Notes: a model not told the origin generated them from the sequence alone. A stretch of 64,000 bases of DNA from Eubacterium maltosivorans (GCF_002441855.2 NZ_CP029487.1:3894349-3958348); one strand, 5' to 3'. Positions 1-8,895 are shown, counted from the stretch's first letter. Program-made: numbers and translations.

Positions 1-80
1 CCATCGCCAAGCTGCAGGAGCCCATCATGGAGAAAAAGGAAAAAGTTGTCGCCGAAGAGCTGACACGCACACAGGAATAA
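1..80 (+). CDS. C-terminal end of a small protein (possibly DUF1659 partner)
   Basis: An open frame enters from the left edge and stops with TAA at 78-80. Its last 25 residues are rich in Glu and Lys and end ELTRTQE. A DUF2922-type gene follows after 13 bases. In many Firmicutes DUF2922 genes pair with DUF1659 genes, so this may be the DUF1659 member, but too little is visible to identify it by sequence. Confidence 0.5.
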   Translation, partial: IAKLQEPIMEKKEKVVAEELTRTQE

Positions 81-93
81 GGAGGAGTAGAAA

Positions 94-330
94 ATGGCAG
101 AAAAAACCAGTAAAGAATTAGTAGTAAGCTATGAACGCACAGACGGCAAGAATTTTAATCTCACCATTCCGGATTTGAGAGAGGGCATCACCGACGCCGA
201 AATCAACACCGGCGCCAAGGCGATTCTGGCGCAGGATGCCTTTGCGCCGGAGGGCATCGGCCTGGCGGCAGTGACCAGCGCCAAAAAGGTCGAGACCAAA
301 ACCACCGATGTCGCCATCGAGGGAGCTTAG
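94..330 (+). CDS. DUF2922 family protein
   Basis: A 78-residue protein of unknown function. The pattern fits DUF2922: an N-terminal strand around ELVVSYERTDGKNF, a central LTIPDLREGITDAEIN segment and a C-terminal KKVETKTTDVAI strand. A strong ribosome site (AAGGAGGAG) lies just before the ATG. It follows the partial frame at the left edge by 13 bases, so the two are one operon, and a clear terminator follows. Family members are small, often paired, conserved proteins without a known role. Confidence 0.8.
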   Translation: MAEKTSKELVVSYERTDGKNFNLTIPDLREGITDAEINTGAKAILAQDAFAPEGIGLAAVTSAKKVETKTTDVAIEGA

Positions 331-340
331 AAAAAAAGAA

Positions 341-364
341 AAGAGCGGGAAACCGCTCTTTTTT
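341..364 (+). terminator. Rho-independent terminator after the DUF2922 gene
   Basis: Stem AAGAGCGG (341-348) pairs with CCGCTCTT (353-360) around a GAAA loop and runs into a T tract. Confidence 0.9.
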
Positions 365-414
365 GGTTGTCGGAAAACTTGACAGTAAGCGGTAAAGCGT
401 TAAAAAGATGCTTT

Positions 415-585
415 TTAAGTTGAAAATAGTGGAAGGTGGAAAGCTCAGGTGCAAATCTGCCACAGGCAGATTTGATTGGATTCGGCCTATGGATGCTGTC
501 TCTCAGCAGTTTGGCAACCTCGAAAAAATCGTTTCCCTCAGCACCTTTTTTCACTTCTTCCTTAATACTTCGCATTACGCATGCC
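415..585. repeat. Degraded MITE-like element
   Basis: Contains the palindrome AAATCTGCC-ACA-GGCAGATTT (453-473) also found at 15146-15166 with a different 3-base centre. It also has TTAAGTTGAAA near 415, which matches the inverted end of the element at 15081-15208. The rest has diverged. Stretch 365-561 holds no convincing gene. Confidence 0.5.
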
Positions 586-1434
586 CACCAGCTCGTTTAT
601 CAGGGTTGCGCCCAATATGAGCACAGCCCCTGCGGACTGCACCAGGGTCATGGGCTCGGCGAGGAAGAGGCTTGACAGCAAAATGGCGGAGATGGGGTCG
701 ATATAGCTAAAGGTAGCGATGGTGCGGTTATCCAGCCGGGGCAGGGAGGAAAAGTACAGAAGGTAGCTGAAGCCTGTGTGCACCACGCCCACCAGAAACA
801 GCAGCAGGACGCCGCCTGCCGAAGCCCCGGCGAGGGAGACGCCATCTGTCAGCAGAACATAGGGCAGAAGGGCCAGAGCTGCGACAAACAGCTGAGTAAA
901 GGCGCTTTCAAAATCGGATATATCCTTTAAAAACTTGTTGGTCAGGACAATGGCCGCGTAAAAGACAGCACCGCCAAAGCCATAGGCGATGCCGATCAGG
1001 TTCTGGCGGTCGAGTGCGCCGCCCGCGCCGGATATGCAGACCATACCGGCCATAGCTGCGAAGATACAGAGGACGTTGGTACGGGTCAGGGGTTCCTTAA
1101 AAACCACGGGCGTCAGCAGCATGACAATGACCGGCGCACAGTAATAGCTGACCGTAGCGTTGGCGATGCTGGTGTATCGGTAGGCCTGGAAGAGCAGGAT
1201 CCAGTTGAAGCCGAGCATGATCCCCAGCGGGAGCAGAACCTTCAGGTTGTTTCGGATACGCCTGAGCGAGAGCCCCTTTTTAAGGATGAAGCTGGACACA
1301 AAAAGAAAAGCGCTCCCGATAAGCCCCCGGGCCAGGGCGATCTGGCTTGAGGTAAAGGGCAGGGTGCGGACAAAGAGGCCGATGCTCCCAAAAATAAGCA
1401 TGGCCAGGGCAAAGAGCAGCTTTTGTTTGTTCAT
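562..1434 (-). CDS. DMT superfamily transporter (EamA type)
   Basis: A 290-residue membrane protein with about ten hydrophobic segments in two five-helix halves, the EamA layout. The end of each half shows the usual signature: APVIVMLLTPVVFKEPLT near residue 120 and YIDPISAILLSSLFLAEPMT near 255. EamA proteins usually export amino acids or metabolites; the substrate cannot be read from sequence. The start ATG has GGAGG upstream on the minus strand. It diverges from the M15-type peptidase gene at 1582. Confidence 0.88.
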   Translation of the reverse strand: MNKQKLLFALAMLIFGSIGLFVRTLPFTSSQIALARGLIGSAFLFVSSFILKKGLSLRRIRNNLKVLLPLGIMLGFNWILLFQAYRYTSIANATVSYYCAPVIVMLLTPVVFKEPLTRTNVLCIFAAMAGMVCISGAGGALDRQNLIGIAYGFGGAVFYAAIVLTNKFLKDISDFESAFTQLFVAALALLPYVLLTDGVSLAGASAGGVLLLFLVGVVHTGFSYLLYFSSLPRLDNRTIATFSYIDPISAILLSSLFLAEPMTLVQSAGAVLILGATLINELVGMRNAKY

Positions 1435-1581
1435 GGGGCCTCCTCTGGTATCTGGCAGGAAATTAACGGGTCGTTCTGACCATTGTATCGGCGGCCCGCG
1501 CTTTTGTCAATCCCAAACCGTAAGAAAACGCTCTTCGTGCCACTATAAAGACGTAGTGAGTCATAAAAGGAGGTTTACAGA

Positions 1582-2145
1582 ATGCAGAAATTTTACAGGC
1601 GGATTTTGATTGTTATGGGGCTGACCGCATGCCTGCTCGTCGGGGCTGCCGCGGTTCAGGTGCGCTGTCTGGAGGGGCCTGCGGCAGACGCCCGGGAGGA
1701 GACCGAAGCGAGGGTGGCAAAGCCAGCACTGACCGGTGAGCCGGCAGTACCAGAGCCAGAGGAGACGCTCCAGGAGGAGGCTGTAACGGCGGAGCCAGAG
1801 ACGCCCATGGCCTCAGAGCACTTTGGACTGTGGGAGTATGCCTGCGACTGCGCGGGCTACTGTTCCGGCTTTCCGGTGATGCCTGATCCTGAGCTTACCG
1901 TCCGGGTGGAGGCCCTGCGCTGCGCCTGTGGGCGGCCGGTGATCCTGACCTCGGGGGTGCGCTGCGGGCCCAGGAATGAGGAGGTCGGCGGGGTTTCATG
2001 GTCCTTTCACAAGCGCGGCCGGGCCGCGGACCTTTACTGTCCCGGTGTGGGTGTCGGCGATCTGGCCGCCCTGGCCAAGGGAGTGGGGCTTAACGTGCTG
2101 CCCTACTACAGCAGTGGCTACGTGCACGTGGAGCTGGTGGAATAA
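1582..2145 (+). CDS. Secreted M15-type peptidase (DD-carboxypeptidase-like)
   Basis: A 187-residue protein. Residues 1-26 form a signal peptide or anchor and residues 30-75 are a Glu/Pro/Ala-rich linker. The C-terminal domain has the peptidase M15_3 pattern: LTSGVRCGPRNEEVGG, then SFHKRGRAADLY supplying the zinc ligands His and Asp, and GYVHVEL supplying the last His. Such enzymes cleave D-Ala-containing peptides in peptidoglycan. The start has AGGAGG seven to eight bases upstream. Two Cys-rich spots (YACDCAGYC and RCACGRP) suggest disulphides outside the cell. A terminator follows at once. Confidence 0.82.
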   Translation: MQKFYRRILIVMGLTACLLVGAAAVQVRCLEGPAADAREETEARVAKPALTGEPAVPEPEETLQEEAVTAEPETPMASEHFGLWEYACDCAGYCSGFPVMPDPELTVRVEALRCACGRPVILTSGVRCGPRNEEVGGVSWSFHKRGRAADLYCPGVGVGDLAALAKGVGLNVLPYYSSGYVHVELVE

Positions 2146-2149
2146 AGCG

Positions 2150-2183
2150 CCGGGGATGCAAAATACTGCGTCCCCGGTTTTTT
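2150..2183 (+). terminator. Terminator after the M15-type peptidase gene
   Basis: CCGGGGA (2150-2156) pairs with TCCCCGG (2171-2177), followed by six T. Confidence 0.85.
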
Positions 2184-2194
2184 ATGGAATTTCT

Positions 2195-2202
2195 GGTATA
2201 AT
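2195..2202 (+). promoter_or_regulatory. Extended -10 promoter ahead of the chimeric remnant
   Basis: TGGTATAAT with TATAAT at 2197-2202. No good -35 is visible. Confidence 0.5.
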
Positions 2203-2246
2203 AGGCATAACGATTACAAGGCAGGGAGTGCGAATTCTGCGAATAT

Positions 2247-2681
2247 GTGCGGTCCTGCAGCGGCGAGGCGTGCATGGCCTCCTACCAGCAGGCCTGCCAG
2301 GAGGCGCTGCTCTGCGCCGAGACCATGCAGCTTGGCTTAAAGCACCTGAAGCCGCAGCTCCAGGCCGGTGATGTGGCCACTCTGGGCAAGATTGTCATCG
2401 GTACTGTAGAAGGCGATCCGCACGACATCGGCTATGAGAAAACCGTTGTCCTGAACTATCAGGCCATGGTGGGCGCGGTAACGACCCTGCCCTTCCTGTT
2501 CCTGTATCCGGTAGCTCTGGGTGACCTGATAAACCCGGAGGTTGTCATGAACCTGGTGATCCTCGGCGGCGTGATCATCATCGCGTCGGTTCTCATCCTT
2601 AATCAGGATCAGAAAAATCTGGATTCGGGCGCCGGCGAAATGCGGGTAGAGACAGATTTGAAGGAAGTGGACGTGGAATAA
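2247..2681 (+). pseudogene. Chimeric remnant: corrinoid-protein fragment joined to a membrane-protein tail
   Basis: The open frame (144 codons from GTG) does not match one family along its length. Its frame stays open upstream to about 2211 and begins Cys-rich (CEFCEYVRSCSGEAC). Residues 34-66 look like the middle of a methyltransferase corrinoid protein: LGKIVIGTVEGDPHDIGYEK carries the B12-binding D-x-H-x-x-G. The Rossmann half that should follow is missing. From about residue 75 the sequence turns hydrophobic and resembles the last helices of a DMT/EamA or similar carrier. A promoter-like TATAAT and a terminator flank it, so it may still be transcribed. The likely origin is deletion fusion of neighbouring genes; a real small membrane protein cannot be excluded. 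Confidence 0.55.
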
Positions 2682-2695
2682 AACATAAAGCTTCT

Positions 2696-2727
2696 GACAC
2701 ACTGAAAATTTCAGTGTGTCTTTTTTT
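2696..2727 (+). terminator. Terminator after the chimeric frame
   Basis: GACACACTGAAA pairs with TTTCAGTGTGTC, followed by seven T (2721-2727). Confidence 0.9.
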
Positions 2728-2745
2728 GTGATAAATCCCAAGCTT

Positions 2746-2776
2746 TTGACAAAAATGCACAAAATCATGATATAAT
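2746..2776 (+). promoter_or_regulatory. SigA-type promoter of the ModE-like gene
   Basis: TTGACA at 2746-2751 and TATAAT at 2771-2776, with a rather long 19-base spacer. Confidence 0.65.
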
Positions 2777-2812
2777 AAAAGAATAAACCTTTTTATCATT
2801 GGAGGATAAGGA

Positions 2813-3202
2813 ATGAATCGGGAAGTACAATCAGCGGGTTGGGAGGCGCAGGAGTTTGACGCCGCGCTGCATCCGGCGCTTAAGCTCAGGCTGGCCAGAG
2901 AACGGATTTTCTTTGGGCCGGGGCCGGCAGAGCTGCTCGTGCAGATCAGGCGGACAGATTCGGTCAGGATGGCCTGCGAGCAGATGGGCATCTCCTACAG
3001 TAAGGGCTGGAAAATGATCAACACCATGGAGGAGGAACTCGGCTACAAGGTGACAAAACGCCAGCAGGGTGGAAGAAACGGCGGCAGCGCTTGCCTGACG
3101 CCAGAGGGCGAAACGCTTCTGGCAAAGTATCAGGAGCTCGAACGCCGGAGCCGGGAGGCTGTGGAGCATATTTTTGAGGAGCTTTTTGGATCTCAGAATT
3201 AA
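2813..3202 (+). CDS. ModE N-terminal-like winged-helix regulator
   Basis: A 129-residue DNA-binding protein. The core FGPGPAELLVQIRRTDSVRMACEQMGISYSKGWK follows the LysR/ModE-type winged helix-turn-helix (residues about 38-75). The RQQGGRNGGSACLTPEGE segment matches the ModE wing (GGKGGGGARLTPEG). It lacks the C-terminal molybdate-binding MOP domains, so it is a stand-alone DNA-binding version, common in Clostridia near molybdenum or tungsten enzymes. None lies beside it here. A SigA promoter precedes it and GGAGG precedes the ATG. Confidence 0.82.
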   Translation: MNREVQSAGWEAQEFDAALHPALKLRLARERIFFGPGPAELLVQIRRTDSVRMACEQMGISYSKGWKMINTMEEELGYKVTKRQQGGRNGGSACLTPEGETLLAKYQELERRSREAVEHIFEELFGSQN

Positions 3203-3281
3203 TCGATAAAATGGATTGAGGAATCAGGAAAAACGGGCAGTCTGCCGGTATGAGCGGTCTGCCGTAAGGAGAGGGAACCCT

Positions 3282-6200
3282 GTGACAACAGAAGAAAAAA
3301 GAGAAATTACCGCCTTTGCCGATAAAATACTCAGGCGTTATTTCTGTGAGTGTGACGTTGAGTTTTTAATATCCACCTTTGCGCCCAATATCGTATGGCT
3401 GGGCGGCGGTGAGATGCAGAAGGCAGAGGGGGCTGAGGCTGTGGCCGCCTGCTTCAGGGAGGGGCAGGGTGACCTGATCCCCTGCACCATGACAGAAGAG
3501 GAATATGTGGTGGAACAGATCTCAGAGGACTGCTACATCTGCGAGGGCGTCAGCCGGATCGAGACTGTGGAGGGCTCAGAGACCAGCATGCGGGAGCAGC
3601 AGCGCTGTACCTTTGTGTTCAAGCGTATAGATGGCGAGCTGAAGTGTATGCATATCCACAACTCTATACCGTTCTCGGCCATAGAGGATGATGAGCTGTT
3701 CCCGGTCAGGGCCGCCAGAGAGGCCTATGAAAATTTACAGGAGCTTTTGCAGGAAAAGAACCAGCAGATTGAGCTCATGATGTCCCAACTGCCGGGCGGC
3801 ATGGCCATCTGCCATCTGAACGAGGGCTACAGTATCAAGTGGATCAGCGAGGGACTGTGTGAGCTCTATGGCTATGAAAGCGAAACGGAGATGATTGAAG
3901 CCATCGGCGGAAAGACGATGGCTCCGGTTGACGCCGCTGAGTACAGGCGTGTCTATGATGATATTAAGAGCTGTGTCGACCAGAATGAGACCTATTCGGT
4001 CGAGTACCCGATCAGTCGTCCGGATGGCAGCGTTATCTGGGTGCTGGATATTGGAAAGGGTGTGATCGACCGTGACGGCGAAAAGGTAATCTACTGTCTG
4101 GTGACAGATATCACACATCGCAAAAAACAGGATATGCTGATCCAGCAGGCCAGCATTGAAAATAAACGCCAGACCGATTTTCTGACCCAGCTGTACAATA
4201 CAGTGCCCTGCGGCATCATCCAGTTCACCACCAGCCCTGAGCATAGAATTATCAACGCCAACCGCCGGGCATGGGAGATCTACGGCTACAGTGAGGAGGA
4301 ATACTGGAAACAGGTGAGAGACCCCTTTACCGCTGTGCTCGCCAGGGAGCAGGATAAGTTCCGGCAGATTGTCAGCAGCATTTCACAGTACGGCGGCAGG
4401 GTCTCCTACGAGCGTGAGGGACGGCGTAAAAACGGCGAGCAGTGCTTTGTGAGCGTGTCCATGGAGCGGCTGAACAACTCCGACGGTGACGAGGTCATCC
4501 AGGCAGTTTTCAACGACATTACCGAGACACGCGTGCTCCAGATGGAGCGGGAGCAGGAACAGCTTATTGAGAACCGTTCGCTGCGGGCAGCGATTTGCAC
4601 CGCTTATCCCTTAATTATGAGCATTAACCTGTCGCAGAACAGTTACGAATGCTTTATTCAGGAAAAAAACATTGTCAAATATGACGAAAAGGGCCGTTAC
4701 GACGAGATGATGGAGCTCACCATGCGCAGAGCGTACCCCTCCTACCAGGAGGATTTTGGCCGGCAGTTCTCAAGAAAAGCGCTGATGCAGCGGTACGAGG
4801 AGGGTGAGCGCGAGCTTTATATGGAAATACAGATGCTGGGGGACGATGGTGGATACCACTGGATTTCACTCTATGTGATCCGGGTTGATAATCCTTACAG
4901 CGATGATATGCTTGCCATCGGCCTTATGAAAGTGCTGGATGAGCAGCGGGCCGAAAAGGCAAGGCAGGAAAAGCTGCTGAGGGACGCGCTGGCCTCGGCC
5001 GAAGCGGCCAACAAGGCCAAATCAGAGTTTTTATCCCGCATGAGCCACGATATCCGTACCCCCATGAACGCCATCATTGGTATGAGCACCATTGGTCAGC
5101 TCAAGGCTGGTACGCCAGGCCGTGTGCGGGATTGCTTTGAAAAGATTGATTCCTCCTCACGCTACCTCCTGACCCTGATCAATGATATTCTGGATATGTC
5201 GAAGATCGAGAGCGGAAAGATTGTTCTGGCAAAGCGGAAGTTTGATTTCACAGAGTTTATCAATGAGATTAACACCATCATCTATCCCCAGACCAGAGAA
5301 CGGGACATCGATTTTGTGGTTCACCACCGCGAGCCTATGGAGCGCTTTTACATCGGCGACGAGCTCCGCCTGAACCAGATCATGATGAACCTGCTCTCCA
5401 ACGCAGTGAAGTTCACGCCGCCCGGCGGCAGAATCACAGTGGATTTACAGGAACAGAAGCGTGAGAACGGGCTGGCTTACCTGAGTATTCGTGTCAGCGA
5501 TACAGGGGTTGGAATGTCTGAGGAATTTATGAAAAAGATTTACCAGCCCTTTGAGCAGGAGAACCCCGGAACAGCCCGCAACCAGATCGGCACTGGCCTG
5601 GGGCTGTCCATTGTCTACAATATTGTCCAGCTCATGGGCGGCGCCATCGCGGTAACCAGCGAAAAAAACCGGGGCACTACCTTTGAACTGAGCCTGCCCC
5701 TGGAGCCAGTTTACGACACCGAGGAGGAAAAAAGGCGGCGCATGACCGAGGACGCGCTAAAGGATATCCGCGTGCTGGTCGTGGACGACGACGCCATGAT
5801 CGGCGAGCAGACAGCAGCCATCATGTCGAACATCGGCATCTCGCCGGTCTGGGTCGATTCCGGCGCCCGTGCCCTCGAGGAGGTGCAGAAAATGAAAACG
5901 GCTGGCTTCACCTACGACGTGGCGCTCATCGATTGGCTGATGCCAGATATGGACGGCGTTGAAACCACCCGACAGATTCGGAAGATCGTGGGGCCGGATA
6001 CGACCATTATCATCATCTCGGCCTATGACTGGAGTGATATTGAGGAGGAAGCGCGCCGGGCAGGCGCCAATAATTTTATCTCCAAACCCCTGTTCCAGTC
6101 GGTGATCTACGAGACTCTGATGCACCTCAATATCGAGCCCTATGAGCGCAGGCAGCAAAGACAGGCGGTTTCCAGCCTGGAAGGTCTTCAGGTGCTTCTG

Positions 6201-6557
6201 GTGGAGGATAATGAGCTGAACCTTGAAATCGCCAAAACCCTGATGGAAATGCAGGGGATGTGTGTGGATACTGCGGAGAACGGCCGGGAGGCAGTCGATA
6301 AATTTACAAGCCGGCCGATTAATTATTATTATGCTGTTTTAATGGATATTCGGATGCCGGTAATGGACGGGCTGGAGGCCACCAGGGCTATCCGGGAGCT
6401 GGACCGGAGCGACGCCAAAACCATACCGGTTATCGCCATGACGGCCAACGCCTTTGAGGAGGACCGTCGCCAGGCCATAAACGCCGGTATGAACAGCTAT
6501 CTGGTCAAGCCCATTGACATCAGCAAGCTTTTTGAGGAGCTCAAAAGATTTTCATAA
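3282..6557 (+). CDS. Hybrid sensor histidine kinase with SnoaL-like, PAS and two receiver domains
   Basis: A 1091-residue cytoplasmic signalling protein. GTG at 3282 is chosen because AAGGAGAGGG lies just upstream. Order: SnoaL/NTF2-like sensor domain (about 5-130), three PAS-like segments (about 150-260, 290-410, 430-550), HisKA with MSHDIRTPMNAIIGM (His589), HATPase_c with the N box (NLLSNAVKF) and G boxes (DTGVGM, GTGLGLSI), REC1 with DWLMPDMDG (Asp884) and REC2 with MDIRMPVMDG (Asp1022) and a conserved Lys. No membrane segments are seen. No cognate output regulator is adjacent, although a ModE-like regulator lies just upstream. A phosphorelay from His589 through the receivers is expected. 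Confidence 0.9.
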   Translation: MTTEEKREITAFADKILRRYFCECDVEFLISTFAPNIVWLGGGEMQKAEGAEAVAACFREGQGDLIPCTMTEEEYVVEQISEDCYICEGVSRIETVEGSETSMREQQRCTFVFKRIDGELKCMHIHNSIPFSAIEDDELFPVRAAREAYENLQELLQEKNQQIELMMSQLPGGMAICHLNEGYSIKWISEGLCELYGYESETEMIEAIGGKTMAPVDAAEYRRVYDDIKSCVDQNETYSVEYPISRPDGSVIWVLDIGKGVIDRDGEKVIYCLVTDITHRKKQDMLIQQASIENKRQTDFLTQLYNTVPCGIIQFTTSPEHRIINANRRAWEIYGYSEEEYWKQVRDPFTAVLAREQDKFRQIVSSISQYGGRVSYEREGRRKNGEQCFVSVSMERLNNSDGDEVIQAVFNDITETRVLQMEREQEQLIENRSLRAAICTAYPLIMSINLSQNSYECFIQEKNIVKYDEKGRYDEMMELTMRRAYPSYQEDFGRQFSRKALMQRYEEGERELYMEIQMLGDDGGYHWISLYVIRVDNPYSDDMLAIGLMKVLDEQRAEKARQEKLLRDALASAEAANKAKSEFLSRMSHDIRTPMNAIIGMSTIGQLKAGTPGRVRDCFEKIDSSSRYLLTLINDILDMSKIESGKIVLAKRKFDFTEFINEINTIIYPQTRERDIDFVVHHREPMERFYIGDELRLNQIMMNLLSNAVKFTPPGGRITVDLQEQKRENGLAYLSIRVSDTGVGMSEEFMKKIYQPFEQENPGTARNQIGTGLGLSIVYNIVQLMGGAIAVTSEKNRGTTFELSLPLEPVYDTEEEKRRRMTEDALKDIRVLVVDDDAMIGEQTAAIMSNIGISPVWVDSGARALEEVQKMKTAGFTYDVALIDWLMPDMDGVETTRQIRKIVGPDTTIIIISAYDWSDIEEEARRAGANNFISKPLFQSVIYETLMHLNIEPYERRQQRQAVSSLEGLQVLLVEDNELNLEIAKTLMEMQGMCVDTAENGREAVDKFTSRPINYYYAVLMDIRMPVMDGLEATRAIRELDRSDAKTIPVIAMTANAFEEDRRQAINAGMNSYLVKPIDISKLFEELKRFS

Positions 6558-6561
6558 AAAA

Positions 6562-6598
6562 ACGGAAGGCTGGAGCACGCTCCAGACCTTCCGTTTTT
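6562..6598. terminator. Convergent terminator hairpin
   Basis: ACGGAAGG-CTGGAGC pairs with GCTCCAG-CCTTCCGT, with A and T tracts on both sides. It serves the kinase gene and the converging glycosyltransferase gene. Confidence 0.85.
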
Positions 6599-7754
6599 AG
6601 TTTTCTTTTAAAAGGAAAAGCGAGGTTTCCTCAAAGGGCAGCACCGGTTCGGAGAACGGCAGCTGCTCCAGAATATCACTGACAATGCGCTCGGCTGAGT
6701 GGCCGTAATACATTTTGCGCAGGGCGCTCTTCATGGCGTACTGCTTGACCTCATTGTCCTTCAGGGCCTCGATGGCCACCAGCAGCTCGGTGGTGGTGTG
6801 GGTAATGATGGCCGCACCGCATTTTTTAAACCATTCGGCGTTTTCGCCTTCCTGGCCCGGCACCGGGTTGTGCAGGATCAGCGGCATGCGGGTGGTCACC
6901 GCTTCGCTCAGGGTGATGCCGCCAGGCTTGGTCATCATAAAATCGCCGCAGCAGTAGAGCTCGTGGATGTCCGAGACAAAGCCAAAAATCTGTGTATTTT
7001 TAAAGGACACTGCGGACAACTCCCTGTAAAGCGATTTGTTTTTGCCGCAGACCACAATGGTCTGAAGGTTATGCAGGCTGTCTGCCTTTTCGCAGATGGT
7101 TTTCAGGTTTTTGACCACACCGTAGGTGCCGGCGCAGATGATCAGGGTGCGTTTGTCTGGGTCCAGATGATATTTTTCCTGGAGGTGGTGACGGTCGTAG
7201 TGGCCGTAAAAGGCCTCCCGGATCGGAATCCCGGTCTTCAGAATGCGCTCTGGGGGAATGCCGTAGGCCATCAGATGGTTTTCCACATTCTGGCAGGCAA
7301 CATAAAATTTATCGGTGTCCTCATGCTGCCAGGCAGCCGGTATGCAGAAGTCTGTAACCACTGTGTAAACCGGGATGTCCGGATAATGGGCCTGCTTCAG
7401 GATGGAGGATACCGTATAAGGGTAGGTGTTAACAATGCAGTCAGGATGGATCTCGTCCACCATGTCCAACAGGGTTTTTTCGGTCAGTGTCCAGAGTCTG
7501 TATATAAATTTGCTGTGGGCGTCCTTTTCCATATCGTAGTACATTTTCTTATAGAAGCTGCTGCCAATATTATAGGAAAGAAGATAGGATTTTTCGATAA
7601 TGGTATTGACAAGTCGGTTGGTCTCATTGAACAGATCACGAACAACAGCAGTGTAGCCTTTCTGTTCAAAGGCATCCTTCAGGGCTGCGGACACCATCTT
7701 GTGGCCTGATCCGTGGGAACAGGTCAGGATTAAAACTTTTTTGCTTCGATTCAT
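6597..7754 (-). CDS. Diacylglycerol glycosyltransferase, MGDG synthase/UgtP family
   Basis: A 385-residue GT28-family enzyme. The N-terminus KVLILTCSHGSGHKMVSAALKDAF is the MGDG-synthase type acceptor domain with the Gly/His loop. The C-terminal half carries the UDP-sugar site: GFVSDIHELYCCGDFMMTKPGGITLSEAVT followed by PLILHNPVPGQEGENA. The family moves glucose or galactose from a UDP-sugar to diacylglycerol at the inner membrane face, giving glycolipids and lipoteichoic acid anchors. GGAGG precedes the ATG on the minus strand. Which sugar is used cannot be told. Confidence 0.88.
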   Translation of the reverse strand: MNRSKKVLILTCSHGSGHKMVSAALKDAFEQKGYTAVVRDLFNETNRLVNTIIEKSYLLSYNIGSSFYKKMYYDMEKDAHSKFIYRLWTLTEKTLLDMVDEIHPDCIVNTYPYTVSSILKQAHYPDIPVYTVVTDFCIPAAWQHEDTDKFYVACQNVENHLMAYGIPPERILKTGIPIREAFYGHYDRHHLQEKYHLDPDKRTLIICAGTYGVVKNLKTICEKADSLHNLQTIVVCGKNKSLYRELSAVSFKNTQIFGFVSDIHELYCCGDFMMTKPGGITLSEAVTTRMPLILHNPVPGQEGENAEWFKKCGAAIITHTTTELLVAIEALKDNEVKQYAMKSALRKMYYGHSAERIVSDILEQLPFSEPVLPFEETSLFLLKEN

Positions 7755-7886
7755 CTGATTCCGCCTCCTTCTTCATAGTCTTACGTTTCGGTTAAGTCTA
7801 TTCTAGCTGGCTTTTATTAGAGTTCCATTAGAAACAGCGAATCGTCATAAATTGTTAATATTTGTTCAGAATTTTGTCATAAATGC

Positions 7887-8663
7887 TCAGTCGTCATACT
7901 CGATGCCCAGCAGGCAGACATCGTCCATATCGTCGGTGCCCTCGGTAAACAGGTTGTACTCCCTCAGGATTTCCTGGCAGATGGTGTTGATGGGCTGGGT
8001 TCTGTGTTTTTCTACAATGCCAGTCAGACGCTCCATGGAGAAAAGCTCGTTGCTGGTATTCTGCGCGTCGATGAGGCCATCGGTAAAGATGATAAACTTA
8101 TCACCGTTTTTAAATGGAACCGTAATGTCCTGATAGTTAATGCTCGACATGAGCTGGTGCAGCCCCACAAGGGGCAGGCTTGGCTTGAGCAGTGTGATGC
8201 CGTCGCCTGCCAGAATAGCCGAGGGATGGCCGGCATTTGCGTACCGCAGCGTGCCTGCGCCGGGGTCCAGAACCAGCGCGAAGGCGCTGAAATAGGTGGA
8301 TGTCAGCTGCTTTTCAATGTCGCGCTCCATGCGTTCCAGGAGCATGCTGGGGTGCTCGCGCACCAGCTCGTTTTCCATAGCGTAGGAATAAATCAGCTTG
8401 ACCATGCTGGTAATCATGGCCGCGTCGATGCCGTGTCCGGTAGCGTCGGCCAGAATCAGGCTGATCTTGTCATCATCCAGATTATGGAAATCGTAAAAAT
8501 CGCCGCCGACTTTGCGGAAGGGCTTGAGCATCGCGTAAAGGTGATACGTATCCGATACAAATTCGCTGGGCTGCGGGATAATTTTCTTTTGGATGTTCTG
8601 GGCAAATTGCAGTTGTTTATCGAAAAGGCTCACTAGTTCACTGTACTCTTTAATGGATTCCAA
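7887..8663 (-). CDS. PP2C-type phosphatase (RsbU/SpoIIE family)
   Basis: A 258-residue protein. A short helical N-terminus (EYSELVSLFDKQLQFAQNIQKKIIPQ) is typical of RsbU-like proteins. Next come the SpoIIE motifs: VGGDFYDF (first metal-binding Asp), LADATGHGIDAAM, and near the end KFIIFTDGLIDAQN and DDMDDVCLL. Relatives dephosphorylate anti-sigma-factor antagonists. TTG at 8661-8663 is chosen because GAGGT lies seven bases before it and a TATAAT lies at 8697-8702. The longer frame to 8753 starts with an unsupported TTG. No anti-sigma partner is adjacent. Confidence 0.83.
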   Translation of the reverse strand: MESIKEYSELVSLFDKQLQFAQNIQKKIIPQPSEFVSDTYHLYAMLKPFRKVGGDFYDFHNLDDDKISLILADATGHGIDAAMITSMVKLIYSYAMENELVREHPSMLLERMERDIEKQLTSTYFSAFALVLDPGAGTLRYANAGHPSAILAGDGITLLKPSLPLVGLHQLMSSINYQDITVPFKNGDKFIIFTDGLIDAQNTSNELFSMERLTGIVEKHRTQPINTICQEILREYNLFTEGTDDMDDVCLLGIEYDD

Positions 8664-8696
8664 ATTTCTGACCTCACTTTTTATACTTCTAGATGG

Positions 8697-8726
8697 ATTA
8701 TAGCATACTTTATGAACCTTTAAAAC
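8697..8726 (-). promoter_or_regulatory. Promoter of the RsbU-like gene
   Basis: On the minus strand, TATAAT lies at 8702-8697 and a weak TTTAAA-like -35 lies around 8725-8720. It sits about 35 bases before the proposed TTG start. Confidence 0.5.
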
Positions 8727-8833
8727 AAAATTAACGATAAATATCCTTTGCAAAACAGAATTTCAGATTTTTAGAAATCAAAATTTATAATCGACAGGCA
8801 GCCATTCAATATTCAGAATATTTTTTAAAAAAA

Positions 8834-8895
8834 GTGACGAACGGTCAAAATCCGTGACGAACGGTTATAGATTGGGGCGGCCGGTGTGGTATAAT
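8834..8895 (+). promoter_or_regulatory. Extended -10 promoter with tandem operator repeats ahead of the subtilase
   Basis: GTGACGAACGGT occurs at 8834-8845 and again at 8854-8865, exactly 20 bases apart, so two turns of the helix. TGGTATAAT follows (TATAAT 8890-8895) without a clear -35. The repeats sit where an activator would replace the -35 contact. Confidence 0.6.

Noticed and set aside
6699-7709. A 336-codon open frame opposite the glycosyltransferase
   Set aside because: The minus-strand gene has full-length family motifs; the plus frame has none.
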